Of a stretch of DNA of 64,000 bases, positions 1 through 11,994 are shown piece by piece; the first letter of the stretch is position 1, and each line of letters opens with the position of its first letter. Position numbers and translations under genes: made by a program. The notes beneath the pieces are model-generated. The model worked only from the letters and a program-made list of their open reading frames with translations. It was not told the DNA's origin and made no database searches. This stretch comes from Trichuris trichiura. Taxonomy: Eukaryota > Nematoda > Enoplea > Trichinellida > Trichuridae. The DNA lies in the NCBI GenBank assembly GCA_037903355.1, contig JBAJFE010000001.1, forward strand, positions 1,054,001 to 1,118,000, read 5' to 3'.

Positions 1-1975
1 TATCCGAATGGTCATTTGCCGGAAATTCATTTCCGGAATAGCTATTTGCCTCAAATGTTCGTTTAGGGTCAGAACGTGCACACATATATAGGTATGGCTT
101 GCTGAGGGCAATTATTAGCTATTTCTCGGAAATGTAATTTCCTGGAAAATGCAGTTCCAGGAATCAGCAATTTGTCTCAAATGACCGTTTACGGTCAGAA
201 CGTGCTTATATAAACGAATGGCTTTCTGAGGGTAATCACTTGCTGCTGTAGCTGATTTGCGGAAGTTCATTGCCGTATTTCGTTTATGAGTATGGAAGAA
301 ATTTGTGAGACAGTTCGTTCTGCGAGAGGCGGCGATAAGCTAAGTGCGCGAGGATACTTGTTCGTGAAGGATAGATGCTCTGGAGATCGTTTCTACTAGT
401 CATGCGACAATAGAAAAACATTGTACTGTCGTGGTCGGGCAGTTAGTAGGAGACTTTCACATGGACGGCACCTACTGGTTACATTTGCGGACCACAACCA
501 CGTGCCAAATCCAAATGGGGCAGGCGTCCTGAAAGTTCTTGAAGAAGTTAAGACTGCGGCGCGAAGTGGCAGGGATTTGCCTTGCCAGATAATTCAGTCA
601 TGCACAACCTCTTGTTCATTGGATGTGGCCGCGTCTTTACCATCGTCGGGTGCATTGCGGCAAATAGTGAAAAGAGTACGACGAGCTCAACGACCACCGG
701 AACCAACAACGCTGACAGACGTTGACATTCCTGCGCTGCTGCGAAGCACATTAGATGGACGGCCATTCATGATTAAAGATACAAGCATTCCTGAAGGAAG
801 ACTACTTATTTTTGCAACTGCAGACAATATTCAGAAGCTTGCAAATGCCTCTTATTGGGTAATGGACGGCACTTTCAAGACGTACCAACTATCTTTTACC
901 AGCTGTATACGATCCATGCTCCTGTCGGTCAGGACAAGCGGACGACGTTTCCGCTCATTTACGCAATAATGACTGGAAAACGAGAGGCACTTTACAAGCG
1001 ATTGTTTGAAGATCTCTCTGATTCTGCAATAGAAAAGGGATTCCAACTGTCACCGTCAATCATAATGACAGACTTAGAGCTGGCCGTCATCAACCCTTGT
1101 AGAAGCACTTTTGAAGGCGTTGAAAACTCAGTCTGTTACTTCCATTTTTCAGTGTATTTGGCGAAAAGTACAGTCGTATGGATTATCTGCACAATACAAC
1201 ACGGACGCAAGCTTAAGGTCAAAAATTAAGTACTCGTTCGCTTTGCCTTTCCTTCGACCAGAGGAAATTCCGGAAGCTTATGACGAAATAAAAGACAGCA
1301 TATCAATCGAAATCGCTGAACTGTCAGAATGGTTCGATGCAACTTTCGTAAGGGGTAAGGTAAGGAGAAGGCTGCGCAATGGTACATGCGTACGGTCGTC
1401 ACCGATGTCTCCGCTGAATTTATAGTCCGTGCATCGCTGCGTCCTGAATAGAATGTCGCGTACACAAAACAATGTGGAGGCATGGCACAGCAGATAGGAA
1501 AACTTAGTCGGCCGAGCACATGTCGGTGTGCACCGAATGATAAATGAAATTCGAAATGAACAGCGGAACGTTAAAAACCGATGTGAACAAATCCGACGAG
1601 GAGAGAAGACGACTAACAAAAAGCAGAATCGTGTTCACGGGGAAGAAAAACTTGTGGAAATAATCAACGATCGAGTAAGTCACCCTGCAATTATGGACTA
1701 CCTGGGCGCAATAGCCTGCAATCTGCCTACATGAGTCCGCTTATAACTTATATTGTTCTACACCAGTTATAGGTGTTATTCTTGCGTCCACAGACTTGCA
1801 TTTTCGTATTCTCGTAATAAACAATCTCACCGTGATGATGCTAGCGCGCCATGCTTTAAAATTTCGTTAAACGGAAGTTATTGCAAGCTTAATCCTTCGG
1901 GCAAGTAATCGCTCAGGCAAATGACCGTTCGGCAACTGACCCGACGGGCACATGACCGTTCGGCAATCGAACCAA
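1..1975 (+). mobile_element. MULE-type DNA transposon relic with degenerate terminal repeats
   Basis: The first 280 bases hold two diverged copies of an AT-rich terminal motif (a GGTCATTTGCC-like box, then CAAATG and GGTCAGAACGTGC boxes, at about 10-85 and 165-215). The right side (about 1905-1965) carries CAAATGACCGTTCGGCAA twice in related form, which in reverse complement resembles the left box. Together with the Mutator-like transposase relic between them this supports a MULE. The true left end may lie before the window, and no target duplication could be tested. Confidence 0.6.
286..1732 (+). pseudogene. FLYWCH-domain MULE transposase, broken
   Basis: A reading frame from ATG 286 encodes a FLYWCH zinc finger (Y..C.....LYCRGRA then a DHNHVPN tail) followed by a MULE transposase core. 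Seen in sequence: the first aromatic/Trp position of the finger is a TAG stop (397-399), and the frame reopens in phase at 421. A +1 shift near 884 moves the frame after the WVMDGTFK motif (first catalytic Asp region), and the next segment carries DKRTTFPLIYAIMTGK and IIMTDLELAVINPC, which holds a second acidic motif. Another shift near 1150 leads to the CYFHFSQCIWRK region (Cys-His of the core). Remnants with NVEAWH and VHRMINEIRNEQ continue to about 1732. MULE transposases cut and paste DNA in the nucleus. With one stop and at least two shifts this copy cannot make an active enzyme. Family is confident, exact ends are not. Confidence 0.75.
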
Positions 1976-2009
1976 ACCCCATCGAGAAGACTGAGTGACA
2001 GGCGATGAC

Positions 2010-2204
2010 AAAAAAGCTCCACGACGCGTAGTAGATGCACTTCCCTAAACGCTTGGCTGACCTTCTAAATTTTCATGCCCGTTTCGAACACATCGCCCCT
2101 GTCGAGACCATTATCACCCTTGCGCGCAATCTCAGCTTCCATTGCCCCCCGAAACCTTTCCGTCACACCCAAGGGAACGATATCGCCCACCTTTGGAATC
2201 ACTG
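2010..2204 (+). repeat. hAT-type MITE fragment (right terminal repeat)
   Basis: The segment ends with GATATCGCCCACCTTTGGAATCACTG, the inverted counterpart of the left end of the element at 10742. The stretch about 2030-2120 (CGAACACATCGCCCCTGTCG and neighbours) matches 10740-10850 in reverse complement. The left end is not recognisable, so this is a fragment. Confidence 0.55.
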
Positions 2205-2219
2205 GTATAGAGGTTGTCA

Positions 2220-2320
2220 TTGCGATTATTTACGTGCGGACCAACTAACTTGTCAAACTTGAGTCAACTTAGGGAGGTGATAAACTTTTGAGGTTCCATT
2301 GTAATTAATTAACGCAGGCA
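2220..2320. repeat. Fragment of Tigger-like TA MITE
   Basis: GTGCGGACCAACTAACTTG and TCAACTTAGGGAGGTGAT resemble the right half of the element at 36925-37242. Only about 100 bases are left. Confidence 0.4.
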
Positions 2321-2510
2321 AGCTCTTACTGTAGCAACACGAGTAGCGCTAATACTCACATCCATATTCAAGCATATTTAGATTCAGTAACGCAACTACG
2401 GTAAACTTTTTATTTATTGAATGATATATTGATATACGACTGTGCAAGCGGATAAAGAAAAAAGCGTAATGACCTTTACCCCTGTTATTACGAATTAATC
2501 TTATAGGAAA

Positions 2511-5500
2511 CTACACAGACGTAATAGAAGGCACGTTAGGAGACAATTCGGCACCCCATACCTTAGTGAAGCTGAGAACTCGATCTATGTTTTCTCGCCA
2601 ACGTTCGTACTCGTTCTCAGAGTCCGCGGACAGTAACTGTCTAAAAAAGAAGACGAGCTATGACATGAAGATTAAGAAATCAAAGCGATAGTATACCTTA
2701 CATCTTCCTGTTCATTCGTATCAGATATAGACATTTCTAAAACCATAGTGTTGGGTCTTGAGGTAATCTCTTCGTTCGCTGGTTTCATCGTGGTGCAGAA
2801 GTGCAGGTCAATTGTCTTCAATGGATCCTGCAAAGAAATTTTAGAAGAAGTTCTAAAGAGAAAGATTGTACCTTAGACACATCCTCCGGAAATCGCCAGA
2901 ATTCCAATATACCTTCCTTTAAGACGCACCAATACAACTGCCACACTCCTTGATTGCAAACGTTCTGAAAAAAATAAAATTAAAAAACTGAAAAAAATTG
3001 ATAGACTTACGAGGAAACCTTTCTCAGGCTTCAATGCCAGCACAGTATGAGGGCAGCAGCGAGAACGCATCAAAAACATTCCCTCCACGGGAATAAGCAT
3101 ATTCAGCTGCAAACAAACAAAATAATCATAGCTATGTTTCACAGTTCAGACAACAGGAATCAATCATTACATTTTCCAAATTGAACCTGCTCCGCCGAAC
3201 ATTTGCTAACGTAATTTTAGTTTCGCCCACTAACTTAAAGGAAGCATCAGAAATGGCAGGCAAGCCACCGCGACTGGGCAGACGGGCTGAAATTTCATTC
3301 GGATGAATTAGCAGTTGTTTTCGTTTACAATTGTTTACCAGTCTTTGCCTTTTTTAATTTCAATATGAAACTGTTCTTCTTCTCCGTCGGTTGATGGTAG
3401 CCGTCACGTTTCTCTGACATCTGCAGTGACACTTTACACCGTTTCAAAAGAACGTCTGACCTTACCAGACAGAACAGTTCAAACTTCAATTCGAAATCTG
3501 GAGGCAGACAATCGATCTGGAAATAATTTGAAAACTCTAGAAACCCATTCAAAGCAGTCTCTGTAGAAGTCAAGTGTGTTGAGTACACAGTGTCGCGATA
3601 TTTAAGCATACAGATAAAATGATACACCAATGCACCTGAAAGACGCACCGAATCATTCACCAAAAAATGTTAGCATTTTGGTGTACCTTCTCCAGGTAGT
3701 AAAACGCGCCGTATATACTCCATACGCAAAGGGATTGAAATATGGGCTACTGTTAATGTGCCAAGAGGCTCAGTGGGTCCGAAGATGCGTCGTTCTCGAA
3801 GACAATGAGTAACACGGTCTATTTCTGCTGTTATGCATCGCCGTTTCTCAGCTGAAAAGTAATTTTACATGCTAAAAAGATTATTCGATCCTACTGGCTA
3901 GGAGAAGAGCTTTCTGAGCGTCAACTTCTTCCGGGGAGCCCCGAAAGTTAAAAACAGAGAGACAAAGATTAATCGCCCGACTGGCCTGATGAATATGTTC
4001 CAACTGGACACGTTCAACCTCCTTCAGTTCCTGAAACTGTTTGCGTATAGAAATTTCATAAAAACCACTTTGCCTGTCACCTGAAGCTTCTGAATGAATT
4101 TCTGGTCGCCATTGCGTCCGATCGTAATAGAATGTTTCTTTGGACATTCATTCTCTTCAGGAAACTTATAAACAAGTTTGTTTGACGTGTTTGCTGCCAA
4201 ACGTTCCTTAACATGACTGCGGTAACTTGAAACAGAACGAAGTCTTGAGCTCGTATCCTTCATAGCTGACGAAAATGATAGAGCGGGCGTAGCTTCACCT
4301 TCTGCAAAGAAATAGTGCCATTAAAAATACGAAGCTGAAACTTTTCAATGTACCAAGAAGTATTTCGCTGGTGGTACAACTGAAGTCAATGGAACTAAAA
4401 AACAGTTCAAATCATTCGTCGTAAGATACAAGTTTTGCAAGCTTATTTCAACCGGTAAACGTGCAATCAGCATCAGGAATAAAATTACTGAGTTTAGGGG
4501 CATTCTCGTTGGTTAAAGTATACGCTGTTTGCATGCAACGTTAAAATTAGTTCAAAATCGCCGCACCGCCTTATCAACTTACACTGTTCCAGAATATTAA
4601 AAACTTTGGTTCGAAACATAGTTTCTGCACAAGCAGTTAACCGCCATTCCTCCTGATCGCATCTCGAAACTGAGCTCACAATACTTCAAGAATAGAGGCA
4701 TGGTTGGTAGGTCTTCTACGGCTTTTTCCGTTTATTTGTGTCTGTGTTCGTCTCTGTAATTAAACGGAACAACTGCTCTACCAACGGTTGGATGAGGGAT
4801 TATTAAGAAAAATTGTACAGGATTAATACACTCAACTTTGTTTCAGAACTTTCGGAATGCTGTAGTTCTGTCGTCGGTGAGATGGAGGAGAGCTACATCT
4901 CACCTCCATCTCACTGACGACGGAACTACAGCGTTCCGAAAGTTCTGAAACAAAGTTGAGTGTATTAATCCTGTACAATTTTTCTTAATAATCCCTCATC
5001 CAACCGTTGGTAGAGCAGTTGTTCCGTTTAATTACAGAGACGAACACAGACACAAATAAACGGGAAAATCCGTAGAAGACCTACCAATCCATGAAACACC
5101 AGTCCGTTACGAAGCATCCAGTATTCAGGAGTCGAAGCACATATACACTTAAACGGTTATGAATGACCAACCAACATTAATCCATATTGTCCATCTACAG
5201 ATTAACGCAAATACCCTATGCTTTAGCTTCTTGCAATGAAGGCTTAAAAAATAAATCACGCAGGTAACATATGAGTGAACTTGTTGACACTAAATCAACT
5301 TTCAATTCAAGAATAACATTTGCTTCAAATTATTTTGAATAATTGTTGCGATTTTTAGGCACTCGTTTATTCCGATATGGAATTTAAATTACAACCTCAT
5401 TCTAGATACGAAGGAAATCATGACTAGAAGGCATAAAACAACTGCACATTCTTAATTCATAAATCAAAGCAAACGCAAGTTCATTTCTGGAAATTCTTCT

Positions 5501-7820
5501 GCTAAACATAAAGATTGAAAAGCGCCATAAACAGTCAATGTAGGTACCACTGCTAAAAGTCATAACTACAAAAACAGTTTAGATACTACTCTTACAAACA
5601 ACTTAGTATAGAACATGTGAAATATGCTCGGAACTTTATAGACGTTTAATATTACAGTGGTTCATCTACTAAAGAAAAAAATTTAAGCCACTTTAGGAAA
5701 CCTACCTTTTATCATGATATGAAAAACAAGAATCACTTTCAGAATCTTCATCCAAGTCCTTAACGTCCAGGTCAGTGCAACTTCCAAATTCCGGGTCATC
5801 GTTTACATCGATGTTGGCGTTAAGACATTCGTCGCACTCCTCAGATATACTTTCCACCTGACTTTCAAGTTCAACGCCTGGTTTATCGTCAGAAATTGAT
5901 TGATCGCCAATGCACTGACATTCCACTTGTTCTACTAAGTCCTTTTCGGAAAGCGACTCAGTGCTTTGCTTGCTAGCTGCCATTTGGCTAACTCCTGGTG
6001 GGGTTGGGGGGTCTGATGCCTGAAGCATATTCACTGAAGTCTCAGTTTAGAAACAAAACATCTACCGTAGAGTAGTCAAGGGCAAAAGGTTGGCCAGTCT
6101 GATCAGCCGTTTGCCATTTCGCACACAGTTTTTTAACTATTCCTGCACACACTGGCTGTTCATTATCCTCCATAGGCCGCTTGGGAGACTTTCTGCCGGT
6201 AGTTTCGTTCCTTGGAAGGTTTGAAATTATCGGAAGCTTTACGTAACCGAGAACGGAAGCAGCTTCCTTTGTGGGAGGACTTGGTGGAAGGTTTGATTCA
6301 AACTGTTTTGTCAGAGAAGCAACATGCCCAGGCTTAATCGCAGCGAACGAGTCTATTTCAACCCCTCGTTCAGTGTCTTCGTTAAGTTTATCTTTTCCCG
6401 TTAAATTTTTTTTCTTTCTGTCAGTGGTAATGTCCAAAGCTTCATAAGCATCAATGACGGCAATTTCGTTCGAGAAGTGTACTCGCAACCCAGAAGAAGG
6501 AATATTCACAATAGACAAAATATCGTTGCCCGCTTTGGCTGTTGACGGGGACTTCCTTCGGAAAAATGATTCGATGCCACACTCAGCAACCGGAGACGAT
6601 TGAAAAGGAGCAGCAGAAGATAAACTTGACTTCTCGTTAGTCCAAAGTTCATGTTCGCCGCGTTCTGCAGTCATGGAATACGACTTCGAGATTTCCTGTG
6701 ATACCCTAGCAATAGAAATCTGAGAAGGCTGAACAGACGGCATAGCGGTGTCATTCACGTCCTCTGCCTTGTGTATTGTCTCCGTATTGGGGAGGTTTTG
6801 ACTGCATTCTGTAATCAGTGACTGTGAATTTGGGATTGACAGCTGTGCCACAGGCACTGGCAGTGGGGAATACTGCGCAGAAGACTCGTTTTCGTGCGCT
6901 GCGTTATCCGTTTTATGCGCAGTGTCCTTTTCATTGGGTACATTTTCACCATATTCAACAATCCGTGAACGCGACATTGGAGTTGGCGATGGTGTTCCAG
7001 CCATAGCAAATGGAGAAGACTGCATGCAAGGCAAACTATCGCGTGTTACACGCAGCATTTCATTCTTAGTTGATTTAGCATGCTCTTCATTTACAATACG
7101 TTCTTTTGCATGTGATAGCGCTTCAGTACCACCAATTGAAGAAACCCCTGTCCGTTTCCGGTTACGTGCAAGTGAAGAAACGCCCAATGCCATAGTCTCA
7201 AGTGCAGGACGTTTGCACGTATTTCTCGGCTTACAATCGACTTCGAATTCATCTATGTTAGCAGCAAGTGCTTTGAAACGCGCCTTGCGACCCTCCGCCA
7301 ACTTATCTGTACAGCTGCTTTCCTTGGCAGGGGTCGTTCGGATTCTTCCAGCAGGTTGCGGGCGAACAGAACTGGTAAGGTCATATGCTACAGTATGGAT
7401 ACTAAGAACGTCTTCTGTTTTACTGTCCACAGTGATCAATTGTTCCTCTGCAGAAAGACTTGAATTGCTTTCTTCTGAAGCTCCTTTTGCGGTGTTATCA
7501 GTGGCAGAGCCAGTTGGTGATACGACGAAGTCAGAATCGCATTTTTCATGAGCATCAGCATAGGTTTCATGAGAAATTCCTATGGTGTCGACTTTTTGAG
7601 CATTCGTAGTGCGGCTCTTTTCGACTTCTTCCATGAAACTTTCAAGCTTCGCAATCTCTTCAAAACTGTCATCTTTTTTTGAATCGACCTCTGCTTGAGC
7701 AGACAAACCAGCTATAAATAAGCGTGTCAGAGTTTCTCTCGTCAACCAATTTAAATTTCTGAAAGCAAATTGCATCTCCTGTGTTAGAAGACAAACTTTC
7801 ACGCAGCATGTTGACAACAC
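2511..7820 (-). CDS. ANLN: Anillin-like cytokinesis scaffold protein (multi-exon)
   Basis: Anillin links actin, myosin, septins and RhoA at the cleavage furrow. Exons placed from splice sites and frame: 6066 up to about 7711, 5706-6019, then 4081-4301, 3895-4030, 3687-3851, 3466-3635, 3339-3420, 3171-3286, 3011-3106, 2872-2964, 2697-2827 and 2511-2640 (stop TAG). The last ten join in one frame (445 codons) with introns of 43-64 nt. The large exon has an anillin N-terminal-type motif, KARFKALAANIDEFEVD. The anillin homology domain is visible as HIHQASRAINLCL, then GPTEPLGTLTVAHISIP, VYSTHLTSTETALNGF and KLVGETKITLANVRRSRF. The PH domain has LYWCVLKEGILEFWRFPED and ends WRENIDRVLSFTKVW, at the expected C-terminus. 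The link between 5706 (phase 2) and 4301 (needs phase 1) is unresolved, so an exon in between is missing from this model. The first coding exon and start are also uncertain (7711 acceptor). A Penelope-type palindrome sits in the unresolved intron. Confidence 0.88.
4699..5093. repeat. Penelope-type terminal palindrome (395 bp) inside an anillin intron
   Basis: Two arms of nearly 200 bp are almost perfect inverted copies, starting CATGGTTGGTAGGTCTTC and ending with its complement, centred near 4896. Each arm contains the ACCAACGGTTGGATGA motif, a TTAAGAAAAATTGTACAGG stretch and, nearest the centre, a CTGACGA...CCGAAAG core (see the ribozyme entry). The same arm sequence follows the Penelope coding region at 41.2-42.5 kb, which identifies the family. 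It contains no reading frame. Confidence 0.75.
4914..4942 (+). ncRNA. Hammerhead-ribozyme-like core in Penelope terminus (candidate)
   Basis: CTGACGA is followed by CGGAAC, a six-base loop, GTTCC and GAAAG. CUGANGA and GAAA are the two conserved hammerhead strands, and Penelope-like elements are known to carry hammerhead motifs in their terminal repeats. An extra C between CTGACGA and stem II departs from the textbook core, so activity is unproven. A mirror copy lies on the other strand. Confidence 0.4.
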
Positions 7821-7989
7821 TTAATATACAAGAAAGTGGGGCTATGCGAAAGCGTAAAAATGCACCTTCGCTGGTTTGCAATGCTCACAACCCCATCGAA
7901 CAAGCAAAAGAGCATTATGTACAGGGAATGAAAATAGGAAACCCACTTTTTTTGAAATGGAAGACTGCGATCACAGATGGCTCACGTTG

Positions 7990-9600
7990 ACGCGGATCAC
8001 CTTGCAGCACGGTAAAAATCTTTCACGAAGACGCACGGTTAAAGTTGACGCGCGGTGGGTTAGGTAGTTACTACTTGTCCATCTTTATCTGATCACTGTC
8101 CACGCTATCCGCTATTTTTTGCTATGTGAAATGGCTTACAGTTACTTCGCTTTCACCTCGACCTCAATTTTCTGTTTTTCTCCTGCAACAAACGTTCACT
8201 GCTTTGGGTTCGTGAGCATTTGCGAATTGGCCCAAATCATGAATTGTCTATCGGAGTACAGAATAGACCAGCGATGCGGGTCAAAATCCCGAAACATGGA
8301 ATACAGAAAGACCGGCGCTAGCAGAGTATAGTGGTGAATATTCTTTAAAAGGAGCTATGAATTACTTCAGACGTCCTAAGACGAAGATTCCGGAACTGAA
8401 AAGCTCTTGAAAGTTGAGTTCTTGGACCAGAGGAGGCCTCGATTGCAGAGAGGCAGTCGTTCGTTTCATATAGCCCTGTCTTTTAACTTTCGCCCTGTTT
8501 TATTCACCTACACACATTGTCGGTCTAGCAATGAGCTTTATTCAGCTGAAAAAATCATTTATAAGCCCCGCATCTACACGATTTATCTCAGCAACAGCTT
8601 TGCGCTTACTTGATCCTTTTGAATATTCAAGGAACCAAAGCGTTAGTCTGCTGGAAAATAACTTTATGCGTTACGTGGCAAGAGTGCCTATTGGTGAAAC
8701 TAAATTAACAAGCGGAATTAACACATGAAATGTATAACAGCGTTTGCTTGTGATGGGATAATTACATAGAAACGTAAGCTAGGCATCTAGTCGGCTAGTT
8801 TCAGGTGCGGTCGATCAACTCACTCTACGTATGTTAACCCGCTGGTCAATGTCTTGCTTTGCTTTGCCTAGAACAAGACATTGCTGTTTCCAAAAGTGAC
8901 TGCAGACCGCCTAACCTTAAATCAAAAGCAAAGAAAGATTTCTTCGTGGGCGGACCAGCACAAAATCCTGACACATGAAATAACCGAAAATGTCATGATT
9001 TTGTGCTTTGAGATTTTTTGTTTCAGGATTTTTTACGTGACTTCCTCATGAGAATTACAAAGTCATATCCACCTTCCTACAAAAAGGCTTTTGCTAAGGG
9101 TGACTGTAGTCGCATCAAGCATGCGCCATGATTAGCACATATTCTAAAGCTTATGATGGTGACAATGACTGCATCGAGGTTACAGCTAATTCTCGTATAA
9201 TAAAGTGTCCGTATAACGGGTTTTTCGCTCTTAGCGAATTTGAAATCGCAGCACTTCGCATAACGCGAATTTGCTTTCGCTCAAGACAATCTTACCGGCT
9301 AGAAAGCATGGGTATGTGGCAAAGTCCCCTGTGCTTTCATTCACAGAGTGAAACATAGACCATGTCTTGATCTTACGTGTGCTCTTCAGTCACGCGCAAG
9401 TGATAGTCCTACTGTGATAAAAACTTTTTATGATTCATATCGGATACTATAATCTCAAAACTGCCATTAACAACATCGTAAAACCGGAAATGAAGTATCG
9501 AAACGATGCATGCATCGTTTTTTACGGAGGCTTATCCCAGATCTGACTTGTGATTTTAAAGACTGTCCTTTATGGGTAGGTAAGCGAAATCACTGCGTTC
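7990..9600. other. Intergenic stretch, no gene recognised
   Basis: No convincing coding region, transposon core or RNA gene was seen. It lies upstream of the anillin gene, so its promoter may be here. The part 8950-9030 has the short word TCATGATTTTGTG/CACAAAATCCTGAC in both orientations, similar to words at 11.39-11.61 kb. Confidence 0.4.
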
Positions 9601-10010
9601 AGATGGGCAGGCTTTCAAAAAATGGAATGTAAGGATGTTAAAGACATTATGAATTGTCAGCAGGATGAGTTGACCACTGATGAACTGCAGGGGGAGCAGA
9701 AGGAAGAGAAGAAGCAAATTACGGTGAAAATCAGAAAGCCCCTCCGCGACAAATGACAATTTGTTGAACTGTCATATGCTCTAGTAACTTTTGAGCAGCG
9801 GTTACAATGACTCGAAAAGGGTGATTGTAATGCAGAACAAATCAGTATAGCCGCAAGAGGTATCCAGGCTGACCCGTTGCCATATCAGCACCTGCTGTAC
9901 AAGACGCGTTCGAAGTAGAAGAACCTCGAATATTATTTTGCTGCGGTGAAAAAACATTGTGTGGACAACCTTCTACGTCCAGCAGCGGCTCAGTTCACCT
10001 GTAACTAAAG
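9600..10010 (+). pseudogene. Tigger/pogo (CENP-B-like) transposase C-terminal relic
   Basis: Broken frames read VKDIMNCQQDELTTDEL, then EEKKQITVKI, then FVELSYALVTFEQRLQ and LEKGDCNAEQISIAARGI. This order (acidic DELT..EL, a charged linker, then a helix with F..IE..L) is typical of the C-terminus of Tigger-type transposases of the Tc1/mariner superfamily. Several stops interrupt it and the DDE core is not present. It is a fossil fragment in the same orientation as the other Tigger pieces. Confidence 0.5.
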
Positions 10011-10741
10011 ATAGTGAGATAAAAAGTGAGTCAAGTGAACCTCTGTTTTTTCTAGCTACAGGGTTATCTATTTTAGAACTGAAAAGAATTTTTTCCGTGG
10101 GTTAAAGACGACTGCGTGTCGCTCCTGAAAGCCATTTTCAACACTACCCGGTGTAAGTAATTAAAGTTATCTAATTTATATATTATCGCGATAGAAGGAA
10201 AAAACATGTTAGCCAGATTGTGCGAAAGAAGATCCATACGTTCGCATCGACATCGCTTGAATAAATAGCCCAGATACAGAATAATCCCTTTTTTAACGCA
10301 GTTCACTGCTGATTTTTTCTGCTCCTGTACGCTAGTAGACGACCTTTCTGATGCTATGAAGCTAATCGTGATTTTCCTAAAATTTGTTTTCCATAAAGCA
10401 AAAGTTTCCAGGATGTTCAAACGGCTTTATATGGGAACTGCCTGTGTATACCTATTAGCTTTCCCGCAATGATCAGTCAACAGTTTGAAGGCACCTTTTA
10501 TCTCCAATAGTTTGAAACCAACTGCGGCAGGTATGGAACTCAGAGTCGACATCACGGGCTACATTAAACCTTTAATGTTAATTCTAATTGAAAACTTTCT
10601 TTCCACCGGTGCAAAATGTCATGTTGCATGAGAAAATACGGCAAATGCCACCAAATGCAGAAACTTTAATCCAAAAATGCCAGTAAAAAGCAAACCTTTT
10701 GAAACTGCCTTGTTCCGCCCTCAGCGCTAAAACGCTTTGAT

Positions 10742-11848
10742 CAGTGATTCCCAAAGTGGGCGATATCACCCTCTTGAAGGCGATAATGGTATCGAAGAGG
10801 GCGATGTGTTCGAAACGAGGCATAAAAATTCGGAGGTCAGCGAAGGGTTTGAGTAAGAGCAGATACTGCGCGTCGTTCCATCACAGTGATTCTGACGGTG
10901 GGGGGGGGCATGTGCCCCACTAGGGGGCCCTTTTGAAATCCAGGAGAACCCTTGGGAAGCGCTTTTAATCTGTGGGGAGCATATGCCCCACCTGGGCGAT
11001 CGTGTTGAAGTGCATAGGAAGGTATGGCTCGCGGGTTAGATTTTGCACCTCTCTGCCTAAGAGAAAGCAGCATGCTGTTGCGCTCCGCAATTCTGATTGG
11101 CTGGAAGGGAGGACCGACGGGGGAAGCCGACACGGAGGTGAGAAAGTAAGTGTTCGACACTACCTGAGAAACTATTTCCCCACAGAACTTTGTACAGCAC
11201 CTGCATCATGACGTCCCGGCTACCCTCCGTCCTCCCATCCAGCCAATCAGCGCGCTCGAAATCGACTAATCAGAATTTGGAGGGGGTGCCAAAACGCTAA
11301 GAAACGTTCAAACGTTCCTGGTGACCCTGACCTTGAGAAACATTGTTCTATCACATTGCACACTGAACGTCTTGTGACGCAAAGACGGCCAAAATCCTGA
11401 AGTGAAAAGCCTGAACGGTCAGAAAACCGAAAGGAGAAAATCTTAAAAAGAAAAACTATCACTGTCTTGACCCTTGTCTCTTAAACAAGAAATTCTGTTT
11501 TCGCGATATTGATCGTTCAGGATTTCGACGGATCAGGATTTTGACGGCTCAACATTTCTTCACTCAGGATTTCATAACTGTGGATTTTGTCGCTTCAGAT
11601 TTCGATATACGCGACTTGTAATTATCTGCAAGGCCTTATGATTTTATTGTTGCGGAAGGCAACCCGTTTAATATGCAGAGAAAGTCAGTGAGCCGACAAC
11701 TGTGGAGCAGCGCGACACGCTTTGACCTATCTTCACCGTCGAGTCAACTCCAGTCTGAATAGTCCACGACTAAGAGAGACGCGGAGGGCGATGACAAAAC
11801 GTTTGCCTCAAAAGAGAGCGATGACACAAAAAAGTTTGGGAACCACTG
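10742..11848. mobile_element. Non-autonomous hAT-type element (about 1.1 kb)
   Basis: The left end CAGTGATTCCCAAAGTGGGC mirrors the right end TTTGGGAACCACTG. The flanks GCTTTGAT (10734-10741) and GTTTAGAT (11849-11856) agree at 6 of 8 positions, as expected for an old 8-bp hAT target duplication. No transposase frame is inside. A piece of another hAT end is nested at about 10895-11030. Confidence 0.6.
10895..11030 (+). repeat. Nested hAT terminal fragment
   Basis: GTGCCCCACTAGGGGGCCCTT and TGCCCCACCTGGGCGATCGTG closely match the left end of the hAT derivatives at 30.19-30.30 kb and 49.56-49.62 kb, in the same orientation. It sits inside the non-autonomous element at 10742-11848. Confidence 0.55.
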
Positions 11849-11994
11849 GTTTAGATGATCAACTGTCACCGTTGTCATTAACGGCGCTTACGAACGGAAG
11901 GGGTATGACGGTCAACGATTTGGCTCGGTGGATGGTTGCGCAGTTATTTGTCACTGCTGACTAGGTAGCACTAATCTCCACCCGTTCTTCTCGA

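Noticed and set aside
4494..4679. Minus-strand frame as the missing anillin exon
   Set aside because: Its good donor (T|GTAAGT) joined to the 4301 acceptor makes a stop codon, and its sequence does not resemble anillin. A real linking exon was not identified.
6922..7551. 209-codon plus-strand frame
   Set aside because: It is the reverse shadow of the large anillin exon and has no recognisable domain.
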